Notes under the pieces: model-generated
The model's database searches: none
Seen by the model: only the letters and a program-made list of their open reading frames with translations
What the model was told of the DNA's origin: nothing
Shown here: positions 28,205-36,748 of the stretch, in pieces
Layout of the letters: each line of letters opens with the position of its first letter
Numbering within the stretch: position 1 is the first letter of the stretch
Made by a program: the position numbers and the translations under genes
NCBI RefSeq assembly: GCF_004353915.1
Contig: NZ_SMRP01000002.1
Coordinates: 618,795 to 682,794 of the forward strand
Length of the DNA: 64,000 nt
Origin: Paraburkholderia silviterrae
GTDB lineage: Bacteria > Pseudomonadota > Gammaproteobacteria > Burkholderiales > Burkholderiaceae
Reading direction: 5' to 3'

Positions 28205-29958
28205 GAAGCGCTTCCTCCTCGCCCATCGGGCGGCGGCGATTGAACGCGGTCTCCGGGCCGCTGCGCGGGCACGGAAGTTTTCAGCTCGGGCAGGTCGGCG
28301 GCGTCGGCGAGCATCGCGTCTTCGGCGCGATAGCCCGCGAAGGCGGCGCCAAGCAGTGCGTCCTGGGTCCACTCCCCGCGCGCGAAGATCGCCGTCATTT
28401 TTCCCGCCGACATCACGCCGATACGGTCGCAAATCAGCATCAGCTCGCGCAGGTCGCTCGAGACCACGACGAGCGCGCAGCCCTCGCGCGCGAGCGAGCC
28501 CATCAGTGCGTAGATGTCGAATTTCGCGCCCACGTCGATGCCGCGCGTGGGTTCGTCGAACAACAGCACGCGCACGCCGTGCACACTGCCGCTTACACCT
28601 TTGGCGGCCTGAGCGCCGGTGCTGCGCCGCGCGAGCCAGCGGCCGATCACCACCTTCTGCTGGTTGCCGCCCGAAAGCTCGCCCACGCTCTGGCCGGGGC
28701 CGGACGTGCGGATGCGCAAGGCGTCGATCTGCGCACCGGCCAGCGCGTTCTCGCGCGCGGCGTCCACCACGCCATAGCGGGCCACGGCGCCCACGTTGCC
28801 TAGCGACACGTTTGCAGCCACCGGTTGCGGCAGCAACAAGCCCTCGCCCTTGCGGTCCTCGGTGATGAGCGCGATGCCGTGGCGCACCGCATCCACCGGG
28901 GAGTCGATGCGCACCGGCACGGGCGGCGCGCCCGGCGTGCCCGCGAGCGCGACCGTGCCGCGATCCTTCGCGTCGGCGCCGTAGATGAGGCGCATGAGCT
29001 CGGTGCGCCCCGCGCCGATCAGCCCCGACACGCCGAAGATCTCTCCCGCGCGCACCTCGAACGAGACATCGCGCACGACACTCGCGCGGCCGATCCCATC
29101 CACCTTGAGCAGCGGCGCGCCGATGCGCCGCTCGCCCAGCTCGATGCGCTCGCCGAGCTCCCGCCCGACCATCAGCGCGACAATGCGCTCGGGCGTGAGA
29201 CTGGCCATCGCATCCACGCGCACGAGCCGGCCGTCGCGCAACACCGCCACGCGCTGCGCGATGCGCTCGAGCTCCTCGAGCCGGTGCGAGATGTAGACGA
29301 GCGCAACGCCGCGCGCCCGCAGCCGGGCGATCTGCTCGAACAGCAGCTCGACCTCGCGGCCCGTGAGCATCGCGGTGGGCTCGTCGAGGATCAGCACGCG
29401 CAACGGCGCGGCGCCCTGCGCCTCGTCGCCGATCAGGTTGCGCGCGATCTCCACGAGCTGCTGGTGGCCGATGCCGAGCTCGCCCACCAGCGTGTCGGGG
29501 TCGATCGCCTCGAGTCCGACTTGCGCCATCGCGGCGCGGGCGTCTTCGCGCAACCGCGTGCGATCGATCCAGCCCGTCCACCCGAGCGGCCCGAAGCGGC
29601 GCGGCAAGCGGTTCAGAAACAGGTTTTCGGCAACCGAAAGCGTGGGCAGCAGGTTGAGCTCCTGCATCACCATGCGCACGCCAAGCGCTTCCGCCTGCTT
29701 GCGGCTCGCCGGGGCATAGGGCTCGCCCATCAGCGTCATGCTGCCGGCGCTGGGTGCCGTGAGCCCGCCCACGATCTTGGAGAGCGTGCTCTTGCCCGCG
29801 CCGTTCTCGCCCGTGAGCGCAAGCACCTCCCCCGCGTGCAGCGCGAGGCTGACGTCGGCGAGCACCGGCTGCTCGTAGGTCTTGCCGGCGCCCGTCACCG
29901 TCAGCACCGCGCCTTGGGCGGATGCGCCCGGCTGGGCGTCGGGGGCAATTGCTTCCAT
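28201..29958 (-). CDS. rbsA: ribose ABC transporter ATPase (double domain)
   Basis: 585-residue tandem ATPase energising ribose import. The first nucleotide-binding domain has Walker A GENGAGKST, a degenerate signature (LGIGHQQLVEIARNL) and Walker B LILDEPTAML. The second lacks a canonical P-loop (GLIGAGRTELMR) but has a clear signature LSGGNQQKVVIGRWL and DEPTRGIDVG, the asymmetry typical of RbsA/MglA proteins. It is longer than E. coli RbsA (about 500), mostly through an N-terminal extension, an insert before DEPTRGID (about 15 residues) and a Pro-rich tail. The start at 29958 (MEAIAPDAQ) is chosen over the upstream codon at 30087, whose added residues look non-coding. Confidence 0.93.
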   Translation of the reverse strand: MEAIAPDAQPGASAQGAVLTVTGAGKTYEQPVLADVSLALHAGEVLALTGENGAGKSTLSKIVGGLTAPSAGSMTLMGEPYAPASRKQAEALGVRMVMQELNLLPTLSVAENLFLNRLPRRFGPLGWTGWIDRTRLREDARAAMAQVGLEAIDPDTLVGELGIGHQQLVEIARNLIGDEAQGAAPLRVLILDEPTAMLTGREVELLFEQIARLRARGVALVYISHRLEELERIAQRVAVLRDGRLVRVDAMASLTPERIVALMVGRELGERIELGERRIGAPLLKVDGIGRASVVRDVSFEVRAGEIFGVSGLIGAGRTELMRLIYGADAKDRGTVALAGTPGAPPVPVRIDSPVDAVRHGIALITEDRKGEGLLLPQPVAANVSLGNVGAVARYGVVDAARENALAGAQIDALRIRTSGPGQSVGELSGGNQQKVVIGRWLARRSTGAQAAKGVSGSVHGVRVLLFDEPTRGIDVGAKFDIYALMGSLAREGCALVVVSSDLRELMLICDRIGVMSAGKMTAIFARGEWTQDALLGAAFAGYRAEDAMLADAADLPELKTSVPAQRPGDRVQSPPPDGRGGSAS

Positions 29959-30175
29959 CACGATCCTGTTCTCGGGTGCCGCGCCGCCCGGATCCCGCGG
30001 CGGTAGCGCAGGCTTGCGCAGCGCCCGGCCACCGGTGAAGCGGCACACCACGGCGGCTCGCTCGCTGGCGCGGCCATCACGGTACAAATAACGGCGGCGC
30101 GGCGCTTTTCTTGAGCGCTTATTACACCAAAACGCGACCCGAAAAGGCGGCCCGAAAAGCGCTCGCGCGATAAAC

Positions 30176-30198
30176 GCACGCCAAACGATTCGGCGTGC
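30176..30198 (-). other. stem-loop after rbsB
   Basis: Stem GCACGCC / GGCGTGC with a 9-nt loop, 14 nt downstream of the rbsB stop. On the sense strand it is followed only by GTTTATC, so it is at most a weak terminator. Such hairpins after binding-protein genes commonly protect the upstream message and let it outnumber the transporter subunits. Confidence 0.5.
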
Positions 30199-30211
30199 AT
30201 ATTTTGCCGCC

Positions 30212-31192
30212 TTATTTCACGGCATCCTTCGTCACGAGCACGACCGGCGTCTCGACCACGCCCGAGAGATCCGACTGCTTCTTGTGCCCCTTGAGCGCCT
30301 TGAGCGCGGTGTCGATGCCGAATACGGCCTGCTTGGCGGCGTACTGGTCGGCGGTGGCGAGCACGCGGCCATCCTTGAGCATCGGCTTGATGGCGTCGAT
30401 GTTGTCGTAGCCCACCACGTAGACCTTGCCCTGCTTGCCGGCCGCGCGCACCGCCGACACGGCGCCGATCGCCATGTTGTCGTTGCCGCACAAGAGCGCC
30501 TTCATGTCCGGATATTCATTGAGCATGGCCGAGGCGACCGCATTGCCCTTGTCGATTTCCCATTCGCCCGACTGCACCGAGACGATCTTCGCGCCCACGG
30601 CCTGCATCGCGTCCTTGAAGCCCGCCGTGCGCTGCTGCGCGTTGGTGGTGGTCGAGACGCCTTCCACGATGCCCACCTGATCGCCCGCCTTGAGCTTCTT
30701 CGCCAGATACTCGCCGACGAGGCGCGCGCCCTTGGCGTTGTCGGGGCCGACGAACGGCACGTTCAGGTCCTTGGACTTGAGCACGTCGGGATCGAGCCGG
30801 TTGTCGATGTTCACGACGATGATGCCCGCATCCACGGCCTTCTTCACGACCGGCACGAGCGCCTTGGAGTCTGCCGGCGCGAGCACGATGGCGTCGACCT
30901 TCGAGACGATCATCTGCTCGACGATCTGGATTTGCGCGGCTGTGTCGGTTTCGTTCTTGATGCCGTTGGTCACGAGGTCGAACTCGGACGCATTGTGCTT
31001 CTGGTAGTCCTTCGCGCCGTTCTCCATGGTGAGGAAGAACTCGTTGGCGAGCGACTTCATGACGAGCGCGACTTTCGGCTTGTGGCCGGCCGCCGACTGG
31101 GCGTGAGCGGCAAGCGGCATGGTGGCCGCGAAGGCAACGGTGGCAAGTGCGGCTGCGGCGCCAAGAACGCGCCGGCGAATGCGGGAGTTCAT
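30212..31192 (-). CDS. rbsB: ribose-type periplasmic binding protein
   Basis: Periplasmic solute-binding protein of the CUT2 ribose importer, 326 residues. The signal peptide is cleaved after AHA (about residue 31). The mature domain shows KVALVMKSLANEFF, APADSKALVPVVKKA, VNIDNRLD, LLCGNDNMAIGA and VVGYDNIDAI, the standard RbsB/allose-binding core. First gene of rbsB-A-C-R-K; a LacI-type site lies 52 bp upstream of the start. An expanded 5-carbon or 6-carbon sugar specificity (allose, xylose) is possible, but rbsK and rbsR in the same operon favour ribose. Confidence 0.92.
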   Translation of the reverse strand: MNSRIRRRVLGAAAALATVAFAATMPLAAHAQSAAGHKPKVALVMKSLANEFFLTMENGAKDYQKHNASEFDLVTNGIKNETDTAAQIQIVEQMIVSKVDAIVLAPADSKALVPVVKKAVDAGIIVVNIDNRLDPDVLKSKDLNVPFVGPDNAKGARLVGEYLAKKLKAGDQVGIVEGVSTTTNAQQRTAGFKDAMQAVGAKIVSVQSGEWEIDKGNAVASAMLNEYPDMKALLCGNDNMAIGAVSAVRAAGKQGKVYVVGYDNIDAIKPMLKDGRVLATADQYAAKQAVFGIDTALKALKGHKKQSDLSGVVETPVVLVTKDAVK

Positions 31193-31243
31193 CGTTTGTG
31201 TCTCCGGTTGTCGGGCCCGGTCGGGCCGTATTTCTGGTTATGC

Positions 31244-31255
31244 GCAAACGTTTTC
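31244..31255. promoter_or_regulatory. RbsR-type operator in front of rbsB
   Basis: GCAAACGTTTTC, symmetric around AAACGTTT with outer G/C also matching. It shares 9 of 10 bases with CAAACGTTTG before the chemoreceptor gene. Confidence 0.65.
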
Positions 31256-31350
31256 AGGCGCCCCATTCTCGGGGCGCGCAATCGGCGATGTCAATGGCGC
31301 CGGCCGCTGTGCGCCGCGCTGCGGCGCAGCAGCCGCCATGCGCATCGACC

Positions 31351-32328
31351 TCAGAGCCACCCACCGCGGCGGAACAGGATGAACAGCACGACGTCGATCA
31401 CCACCATCATGGCGAGGCAAACCTGGTAACCATACTCGAAATGCAGTTCGGGGATATTTGCGAAGTTCATCCCGTAGATACCCGCAATCATGGTCGGCAC
31501 GGCGAAGAGGGCTGCGAACGAGCCGAGCCGCTTGGTCACTTCGTTTTCCGCGAGCGAGATCATGCCGAGATTCACCTGGATCGCCGTCACGATCATTTCG
31601 CGGCGCGCATCGACCAGGTTGGACACGCGCACGAGATGGTCGTAGACATCGCGATAGTACGCCTGCATGTCGACGCAGACCTGCGGAATGCGCCCGCCCA
31701 CGAGCTTGCCCACGGCGTCGACGAGCGGCGTGATGTGGTGCTCCAGGATCACGAGGCGGCGCTTGATCGAATAGAGATCCTCGATGATGGCGCGCGATTG
31801 CGCGAGCGTGTGCTTCTCGAAGATGCGGTCTTCCAGGTCCTCGATCTCGCCGGAGAGCTTCTCGAGCACCGGCGCGTAGCGGTCGACCACGCTGTCCATG
31901 AGCGCGTAGAGCACGAAGCCGGCGCCCTCCTTGAGCAGCTCCGGTTCACGCTCGCAGCGCGCGCGCACGTCCTGGAAGCCCTGCTGCGCGCGATGGCGCA
32001 CCGAGAGCACGAAATTCGAGCCCGCGAACACGTTCACCTGGCCGGTGACGATCTCGCCCTCCTCGTCGAGCTCGATCGTATGGAATACGGCGAAGAGCGT
32101 GTCGCCGTATTCCTCGATCTTCGGGCGCTGCTTGCCGTTCATCACGTCTTCGATGGCGAGCGTGTGCAGGCCGAATTCCTCCTTCATCGCGGCCATCTCG
32201 CCCGCGTCGGGGTCCTTGAGCGCGACCCAGACGAAGCATTCGGGTTTCTGGAGATAGTCGCTGATGGCCTCGATGCCGATATCGGCCAGTTTCTTGCCGC
32301 CCTGGTACGCGGCGCAATTGATGAGCAT
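31351..32328 (-). CDS. corA: CorA-family magnesium/cobalt channel
   Basis: Inner-membrane divalent-cation channel, 325 residues, forming homopentamers in this family. The large cytoplasmic domain (1-260) ends in a long helix, followed by two C-terminal membrane helices with the selectivity motif YGMNF between them (about residue 290), and a basic C-terminus (FRRGGWL). It is transcribed toward rbsB on the same strand, with only 158 bp between, which contain the rbs operator. A hairpin there (TGCGCCGC / GCGGCGCA, 31310-31328) may end the corA message. Confidence 0.94.
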   Translation of the reverse strand: MLINCAAYQGGKKLADIGIEAISDYLQKPECFVWVALKDPDAGEMAAMKEEFGLHTLAIEDVMNGKQRPKIEEYGDTLFAVFHTIELDEEGEIVTGQVNVFAGSNFVLSVRHRAQQGFQDVRARCEREPELLKEGAGFVLYALMDSVVDRYAPVLEKLSGEIEDLEDRIFEKHTLAQSRAIIEDLYSIKRRLVILEHHITPLVDAVGKLVGGRIPQVCVDMQAYYRDVYDHLVRVSNLVDARREMIVTAIQVNLGMISLAENEVTKRLGSFAALFAVPTMIAGIYGMNFANIPELHFEYGYQVCLAMMVVIDVVLFILFRRGGWL

Positions 32329-32514
32329 GTGTCGTGTTCGTCCCGGCGGCGCGGCTGGGGAGAGTGAGCGCGCCGCGTGTCCTCAAGTTGATCGATCCGC
32401 CAAGTTTAGCGTTGCATCGATCTGCGAGGCGGCACGCGGGCGGCGCTTGCCGGCCTGGAGCGCGTGTTGCCCGCGCCCGCGCGGGGCTTGCACGAGGACC
32501 AGCCGGCCGCCCGC

Positions 32515-32979
32515 TTACTGCGCGACCCGACGAAGGGTGATGCGATGATCCTTGTCGAAGGTTACGCTCGCACGGTTCGTGTAGCGCGGATCGACAAGAA
32601 AGCGCAGCTCGACCACAGGATCGAACTGCGTCGTCACGCCGATGCGGTGGACGCCGGGCGACAGGTAGAACGTGACGTGCTCGCCGTTCATGAGGTCGGT
32701 GACCTGCTCGCCATCGATATAGACCGGCGCGTCGCGGAACTTGACGATGACGTTGCTCGTGCGCTCGCGCCGCACGTCGACGGCGACGAGACCTTCGCCG
32801 GCCTGCGTATAGCCCGGCTTGACGATGCGCTCGGCCGGCACGGGCTTGAAGGGCACGGGCGGCGCGCGCTCTTCGGCGCAGCCGCCCAGCGCCAGCGTCA
32901 GCGCGAGGGCGGCCGCCGCCACGAGTGCGGCCGTCAGCGCGGCTGAACCCAACCTCACTTTGAACACGCGCGATGGCAT
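32515..32979 (-). CDS. putative lipoprotein
   Basis: 154-residue predicted lipoprotein with a hydrophobic signal and lipobox LGGC (Cys about residue 34). The mature part has beta-rich segments (SNVIVKFRDAPVYIDGEQV, HVTFYLSPGVHRIGVTT) reminiscent of PEGA-like or carbohydrate-binding beta folds. I cannot name a family with confidence. The start at 32979 (MPSRVFK) follows GAGGGG. It is divergent from the CydX-like gene. Function unknown. Confidence 0.75.
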   Translation of the reverse strand: MPSRVFKVRLGSAALTAALVAAAALALTLALGGCAEERAPPVPFKPVPAERIVKPGYTQAGEGLVAVDVRRERTSNVIVKFRDAPVYIDGEQVTDLMNGEHVTFYLSPGVHRIGVTTQFDPVVELRFLVDPRYTNRASVTFDKDHRITLRRVAQ

Positions 32980-33248
32980 GGGCGCGATCCCCTCGTCGGT
33001 TTTTTGATGCTTTCGTGCCGCGCGCCGTACGTCGATCCTCGCCGCCGGCGGCGTCCTGGTCCGTGTGCGCCCATGATATACGCACGCCGCGCCCTGCCCG
33101 CGCGAGGCGCCGCACATTGCGCATCGCATGCCGTCACCGGACAGCGCGCGGGCGCGGGCGCCGGGCCACGCCGCGCACCGATGGTATAAGCTTCGGAAGC
33201 GGGCTCAATCCCGCTCAGTCATCGCGTCACGCGAGGAGAATGCAGGCG

Positions 33249-33479
33249 ATGTGGTACTTCACGTGGATACTCGGCATCGGCGTGGCGCTCGGTTTTGGCA
33301 TCATCAATGTGATGTGGCTCGACGCCAACGGCAAACTCCTCGATGGCCAGGGCGTAGCGCCGTCGCCCCTTGACGATCAAGCCGTTCTCACTGGTCAAGC
33401 CGATCAAGCTGTTCTCGCCAATCAAGCCAATCAAGCCGGCGGCGCACAGGCGGACCCGGTCCAGGACCGTCGTTCGTGA
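33249..33479 (+). CDS. orphan CydX/YbgT-like miniprotein with extended tail
   Basis: 76 residues starting MWYFTWILGIGVALGFGIIN, which closely matches CydX, the single-helix third subunit that stabilises cytochrome bd oxidase (E. coli CydX begins MWYF.WILG). CydX proteins are usually about 37-45 residues; this one has an extra tail rich in Gln, Ala and Asp with short repeats (QADQAVLANQANQAG). No cydA or cydB lies in the window. The start at 33249 gives the family MWYF start with GGAG about 11 nt upstream; an ATG at 33240 is only 1-2 nt from that site. Its stop overlaps the GTG of the kinase gene (GTGA), so the two are coupled. Confidence 0.8.
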   Translation: MWYFTWILGIGVALGFGIINVMWLDANGKLLDGQGVAPSPLDDQAVLTGQADQAVLANQANQAGGAQADPVQDRRS

Positions 33480-34066
33480 CACGGCTGGTGTTCTTTTGCG
33501 GCCACGCCGGCACCGGCAAGACCTCGCTCGCCAAACGCCTGATCGCCCCGCTCGCCCGCGCAACCGGCGAGCCGTTCTGCCTGCTCGACAAGGACACGCT
33601 GTACGGACGCACCGGCGCCGCGACGCTCGCCGCGCTCGGCCAGGATCCGCGCGACCGCGATAGTCCGCTATTTCTCCAGCATCTGCGGGACCCCGAATAT
33701 CAGGGCATGCTCGACACCGCGCGTGAAAATCTTGCGCTGGGCGTGAGCGTGATTGCGGTCGGGCCGCTTTCGGCGGAGGTGCGCGAGCGGCGCCTGCTCG
33801 ATCGAGCGTGGCTGGGGGTGGCGGCGGACGTGGGGCTCGCCGCTGTCTGGGTGCGCACCGACGAGGAAACGGCGCGCCAGCGCATCGTGGCGCGCGCCCA
33901 CCCCGACGATGCCTACAAGCTCGCGCACTGGAAGAGCTATCGCAAACGGCGCTTCGAGCCCCAGGGCGCGCAGCTCGACGGCCTCATCGTGTTCGACACC
34001 AGCGCGCCAGCGCCTGCCGATTACGACACATTGCTGCAGCGCATCGTGCAGGCGTCCGCGGCCTGA
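33476..34066 (+). CDS. P-loop kinase-like ATP-binding protein
   Basis: 196-residue P-loop protein with Walker A GHAGTGKTS (residues 8-16) at the extreme N-terminus, a following LLDKDTLYGR, and a lid-like segment rich in Arg (WKSYRKRRFEP). The size and layout resemble zeta-toxin/AAA_33 or adenylylsulfate-kinase-like small kinases. The substrate is unknown. GTG start, overlapping the CydX-like stop by 4 nt. No terminator is obvious before the convergent dehydrogenase gene. Confidence 0.7.
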   Translation: MTRLVFFCGHAGTGKTSLAKRLIAPLARATGEPFCLLDKDTLYGRTGAATLAALGQDPRDRDSPLFLQHLRDPEYQGMLDTARENLALGVSVIAVGPLSAEVRERRLLDRAWLGVAADVGLAAVWVRTDEETARQRIVARAHPDDAYKLAHWKSYRKRRFEPQGAQLDGLIVFDTSAPAPADYDTLLQRIVQASAA

Positions 34067-34129
34067 GCGAAATGGGCTCGCAGCCGCGGCGCCCCGTTTG
34101 CACCGCGTGCGCCGCGTGCGTCTCGTGCT

Positions 34130-35236
34130 TTAAGCGACGTGTGCCGTCGCCAGCGCCTCGAGCGTCGCGCCTTCGTACACCTGACCGAAGCGGTTCGAGA
34201 GGAACTGCTCGAGCGACACCTGCTCCTGACGCACAAAGCCCTTTTGCGGCAGCTTCTTCTCGCGGAACAGATCGAGCACCGCGCACATGGCGCCTGCCGT
34301 GGTGATCTCGATCGCGCTCATCGGCACGCCGCAGACCGTCTTCGCGAAGATCTTGCGCGTGAAGACTTCCTGCACGAGTTGACCATTGCGCGTGCCCGTC
34401 ACGGTAATGAAGATCAGCACGACGTCCTGCTCCGTGGACGGAATCGCGCGGCGCATGATCGACTTGAGCGTGTCGCGGTCGCCCGAGAGGCGCAGGTCTT
34501 CGAGCAGGAACTGCATGAGCGAGCGGTGGCCCGGATAGCGCACCGACTTGTAGTCGAGCGATTCGACGCGCCCGGAGAGCGTCTCGCACAGCGTGCCGAG
34601 ACCGCCCGAGGTGTTGAACGCCTCGTACTCCACGCCGTCGAGCGAGAAGTGCTCGTGGCCTTCGAGCGGCTGCACCATCTGCGTGCGGCCTTCGTGGATC
34701 GCCTCGCACGGCTGGCAGTACTCGTTGATGAGGCCGTCCACGCTCCAGGTGAGGTTGTACTTGAGCGCGTTCGTGGGGAATTGCGGCAGCGCGCCCACCC
34801 GCATTTTGACTTCGCGGATCTCGGTGAAGCGGCTCGCGAGCGCATGGGCAGCGAGGCCGATGAAGCCCGGCGCCAGCCCGCATTGCGGCATGAACGCGTG
34901 ATCGGCGCCCTCGGCGAGCGCACGGATCGCGTGCGTCGCGCGCACGTCCTCGGTCAGGTCGAAGTAATGAACACCCGCGCCCTTCGCCGCCGACGCGACG
35001 TTCACCGCGAGGTAGTAAGGCAGCGCGTTGATGAGCACGTCGAAGCCTTCGAGCGCGCCGCGCAGTGCGGCCGCGTCGCCGGAATCGACACGCATGGTGG
35101 GAATGCCTTGCGCGGCGAGCTTTTCGAGCGCGTGGGTGTCGCGGTCGAGCGCCGTGACCTCATAGTCCCCGGTTTCGCGCAGCATGTGTGCAATGGTGTG
35201 GCCAATCAGGCCGGCGCCTGCAATCGCGACTTTCAT
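34130..35236 (-). CDS. saccharopine dehydrogenase-family protein (lysine 6-dehydrogenase-like)
   Basis: 368-residue NAD(P)-dependent oxidoreductase. The N-terminus MKVAIAGAGLIGHTIAHML is a Rossmann GxGxxG site; the C-terminal saccharopine dehydrogenase domain follows, with LPYYLAVNVASAAKGAGVHY and CGLAPGF. The length matches lysine 6-dehydrogenases of proteobacteria from memory, which oxidise lysine toward piperideine-6-carboxylate; carboxynorspermidine-type activity is an alternative. The start at 35236 has TAAGGAG upstream; the longer frame to 35275 does not. An Lrp regulator gene lies just upstream on the same strand, with a paired inverted repeat between, so lysine-responsive control is likely. 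Confidence 0.82.
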   Translation of the reverse strand: MKVAIAGAGLIGHTIAHMLRETGDYEVTALDRDTHALEKLAAQGIPTMRVDSGDAAALRGALEGFDVLINALPYYLAVNVASAAKGAGVHYFDLTEDVRATHAIRALAEGADHAFMPQCGLAPGFIGLAAHALASRFTEIREVKMRVGALPQFPTNALKYNLTWSVDGLINEYCQPCEAIHEGRTQMVQPLEGHEHFSLDGVEYEAFNTSGGLGTLCETLSGRVESLDYKSVRYPGHRSLMQFLLEDLRLSGDRDTLKSIMRRAIPSTEQDVVLIFITVTGTRNGQLVQEVFTRKIFAKTVCGVPMSAIEITTAGAMCAVLDLFREKKLPQKGFVRQEQVSLEQFLSNRFGQVYEGATLEALATAHVA

Positions 35237-35352
35237 TCGGTATCTCCTTAGGGGTTTTCTGTGGTTCTGGGCCATGCTGTTGCCCGGTGCACACAGTCTA
35301 AGGAGGTGCGAAATCAGATCCTAGACGCAAAATGATGCGCTTTGTCGGAGAG

Positions 35353-35393
35353 TTTCGTCATTTCGACGATGATTTTCGTCATAACGACGAAAA
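35353..35393. promoter_or_regulatory. paired Lrp-type operator
   Basis: Two inverted repeats in phase, 21 bp apart: TTTCGTC-ATTTC-GACGA (35353-35369) and TTTTCGTC-ATAAC-GACGAAAA (35373-35393). They lie about 120-155 bp upstream of the saccharopine dehydrogenase start and downstream of the lrp gene. Two-turn spacing suits an Lrp octamer. Confidence 0.65.
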
Positions 35394-35443
35394 GGCGTAA
35401 AAATGGTGTCAACGACGGCGCGAAAGCCGGTCCGTCCTGCCCT

Positions 35444-35908
35444 TCAACCCATCACCGTGCCGCGGTCGATCTTGCGTGCGAGCACGATCGACGTGGTCGT
35501 GCGCTCGACGCCCTGCATGCCGCCAATCTGGTCGAGCAGGTCGTTCAGGCGATCGGGCGAATCCGCGCGCAGCCAGGCCACATAGTCGTACTCGCCGCTC
35601 ACTGCGCAGAGCAGCTGCACTTCGGGCATCTTGGACAGGCGCCGTTGCACTTCGGGGCCATTGCGCGGCGCAATGATGAGTCCGACCCAGGCCTGCAGGC
35701 TCGCGTCGAGCACGTCCTGGCCGAGGCGCACGCCGTAGCCCGCGATGACCTGGGAGCGCTCGAGCCGCGCGATGCGCGCGAGCACCGTGGTACGCGCAAC
35801 GCCGAGCTGGCGCGCGAGATTCGCCACGCTTTCGCGGGCGTTCTCCTGCAGCAGCGCTACGAGGCTGCGGTCGAGGTCGTCGAGTTGGTCGAGGCGCGGC
35901 GGTCTCAT
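35444..35908 (-). CDS. Lrp/AsnC-family regulator
   Basis: 154-residue feast/famine regulator: N-terminal winged HTH (LDQLDDLDRSLVALLQENAR, VANLARQLGVARTTVLARI) and C-terminal RAM ligand domain (about 70-150). The start at 35908 (MRPPRLDQLDD) gives the standard family length; the open frame to 36109 is not supported. It lies 207 nt upstream of the lysine/saccharopine dehydrogenase gene in the same direction; the tandem inverted repeats in that gap are its probable target. The ligand is likely lysine or a related amino acid, inferred from context. Confidence 0.9.
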   Translation of the reverse strand: MRPPRLDQLDDLDRSLVALLQENARESVANLARQLGVARTTVLARIARLERSQVIAGYGVRLGQDVLDASLQAWVGLIIAPRNGPEVQRRLSKMPEVQLLCAVSGEYDYVAWLRADSPDRLNDLLDQIGGMQGVERTTTSIVLARKIDRGTVMG

Positions 35909-36184
35909 CGTGGGGCGGGCTCCCGGAATGTCGAATGGTTGGAGGCAATGGCTGAATATCGCGCCATTATCGCGCGCGGCGGGTTCCGGACGAACCCGCA
36001 AGCAAATACGCACGCGCGGTGCACGCTGCTTCTTGCAGCTTATTTCCGTGAGTTTCGTTTGTAAGCAGATGTCGCGCAGCGGCCGCATTGAGGCGATATC
36101 GTGGTACACATAGCGCCTGCAACCGATGGGTTCCGCGCCTACTCGCTACGTAACCTCTACGAATTGAAGATTCAAGGAGCAACA

Positions 36185-36748
36185 ATGAAGAAAGCTTTCG
36201 TCATCCTTGCCGCGACGCTCTCGATGAGCGGCGCTTTCGCACAGACCGCCGCATCGTCGGCGACGGCCGCGCCTGCGGCTGCCGCAGCGGCATCGAAGGT
36301 CGAAGCGCGCGCCGCGCAGCATCAGCAGCGCGTGGAAGAGCGCATCACCTACCTGCACTCGGCGCTGAAGATCACGTCCGACCAGGAGCCGCAATGGAAG
36401 GCGTTTGCCGACGTCATGCGCAGCAACGGCGAGACCATGGCAGGTCTGTACAAGCAGCGCATGGAAGGCGAAGCGCAGCGTAACGCGCTCGACGACATGA
36501 AGCAGTACGCACAAATCGCCCAGACGCACGCCGACGACATGCAGAAGCTCGTCACGGCGTTCGAGCCGCTCTACACCAGCTTCTCGCCGGAACAGAAGAA
36601 GCTTGCCGACGCCACCTTCCGCCACGGCCAGTCCGAAGGCGGCAAGGCCGCAGCCCATCCGAAGCACAAGGGCAAGCCCCATGCGAAGGCGCCGGCCGCC
36701 GCAGCGGCAAGCGGTGCTGACGCTGCGAGCACGCCGGCTGCCCAGTAA
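36185..36748 (+). CDS. Spy/CpxP-like LTXXQ-motif periplasmic protein
   Basis: 187-residue exported protein, signal peptide cleaved after AFA (about 20). The mature helical part has the pattern RITYLHSALKITSDQEPQW, close to the LTXXQ repeat of Spy/CpxP chaperones, and a second FSPEQKKLADATF. The tail is Lys/His/Ala-rich (HPKHKGKPHAKAPAAAAASG). Spy-like proteins protect periplasmic proteins from aggregation under envelope stress. The start at 36185 follows AAGGAG. Monocistronic, ending in a strong terminator. Confidence 0.85.
   Translation: MKKAFVILAATLSMSGAFAQTAASSATAAPAAAAAASKVEARAAQHQQRVEERITYLHSALKITSDQEPQWKAFADVMRSNGETMAGLYKQRMEGEAQRNALDDMKQYAQIAQTHADDMQKLVTAFEPLYTSFSPEQKKLADATFRHGQSEGGKAAAHPKHKGKPHAKAPAAAAASGADAASTPAAQ

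Noticed and set aside
31201..31235. A further stem-loop cassette before rbsB (TGTCGGGCCCGGTCGGGCC)
   Set aside because: Only the first five bases match; there is no 15-nt stem and no ATGCA end.
32973..33248. Longer N-terminus (92 codons) for the CydX-like protein
   Set aside because: CydX proteins begin MWYF; the upstream stretch is Arg-rich and out of character, and a ribosome site fits the 33249 start.
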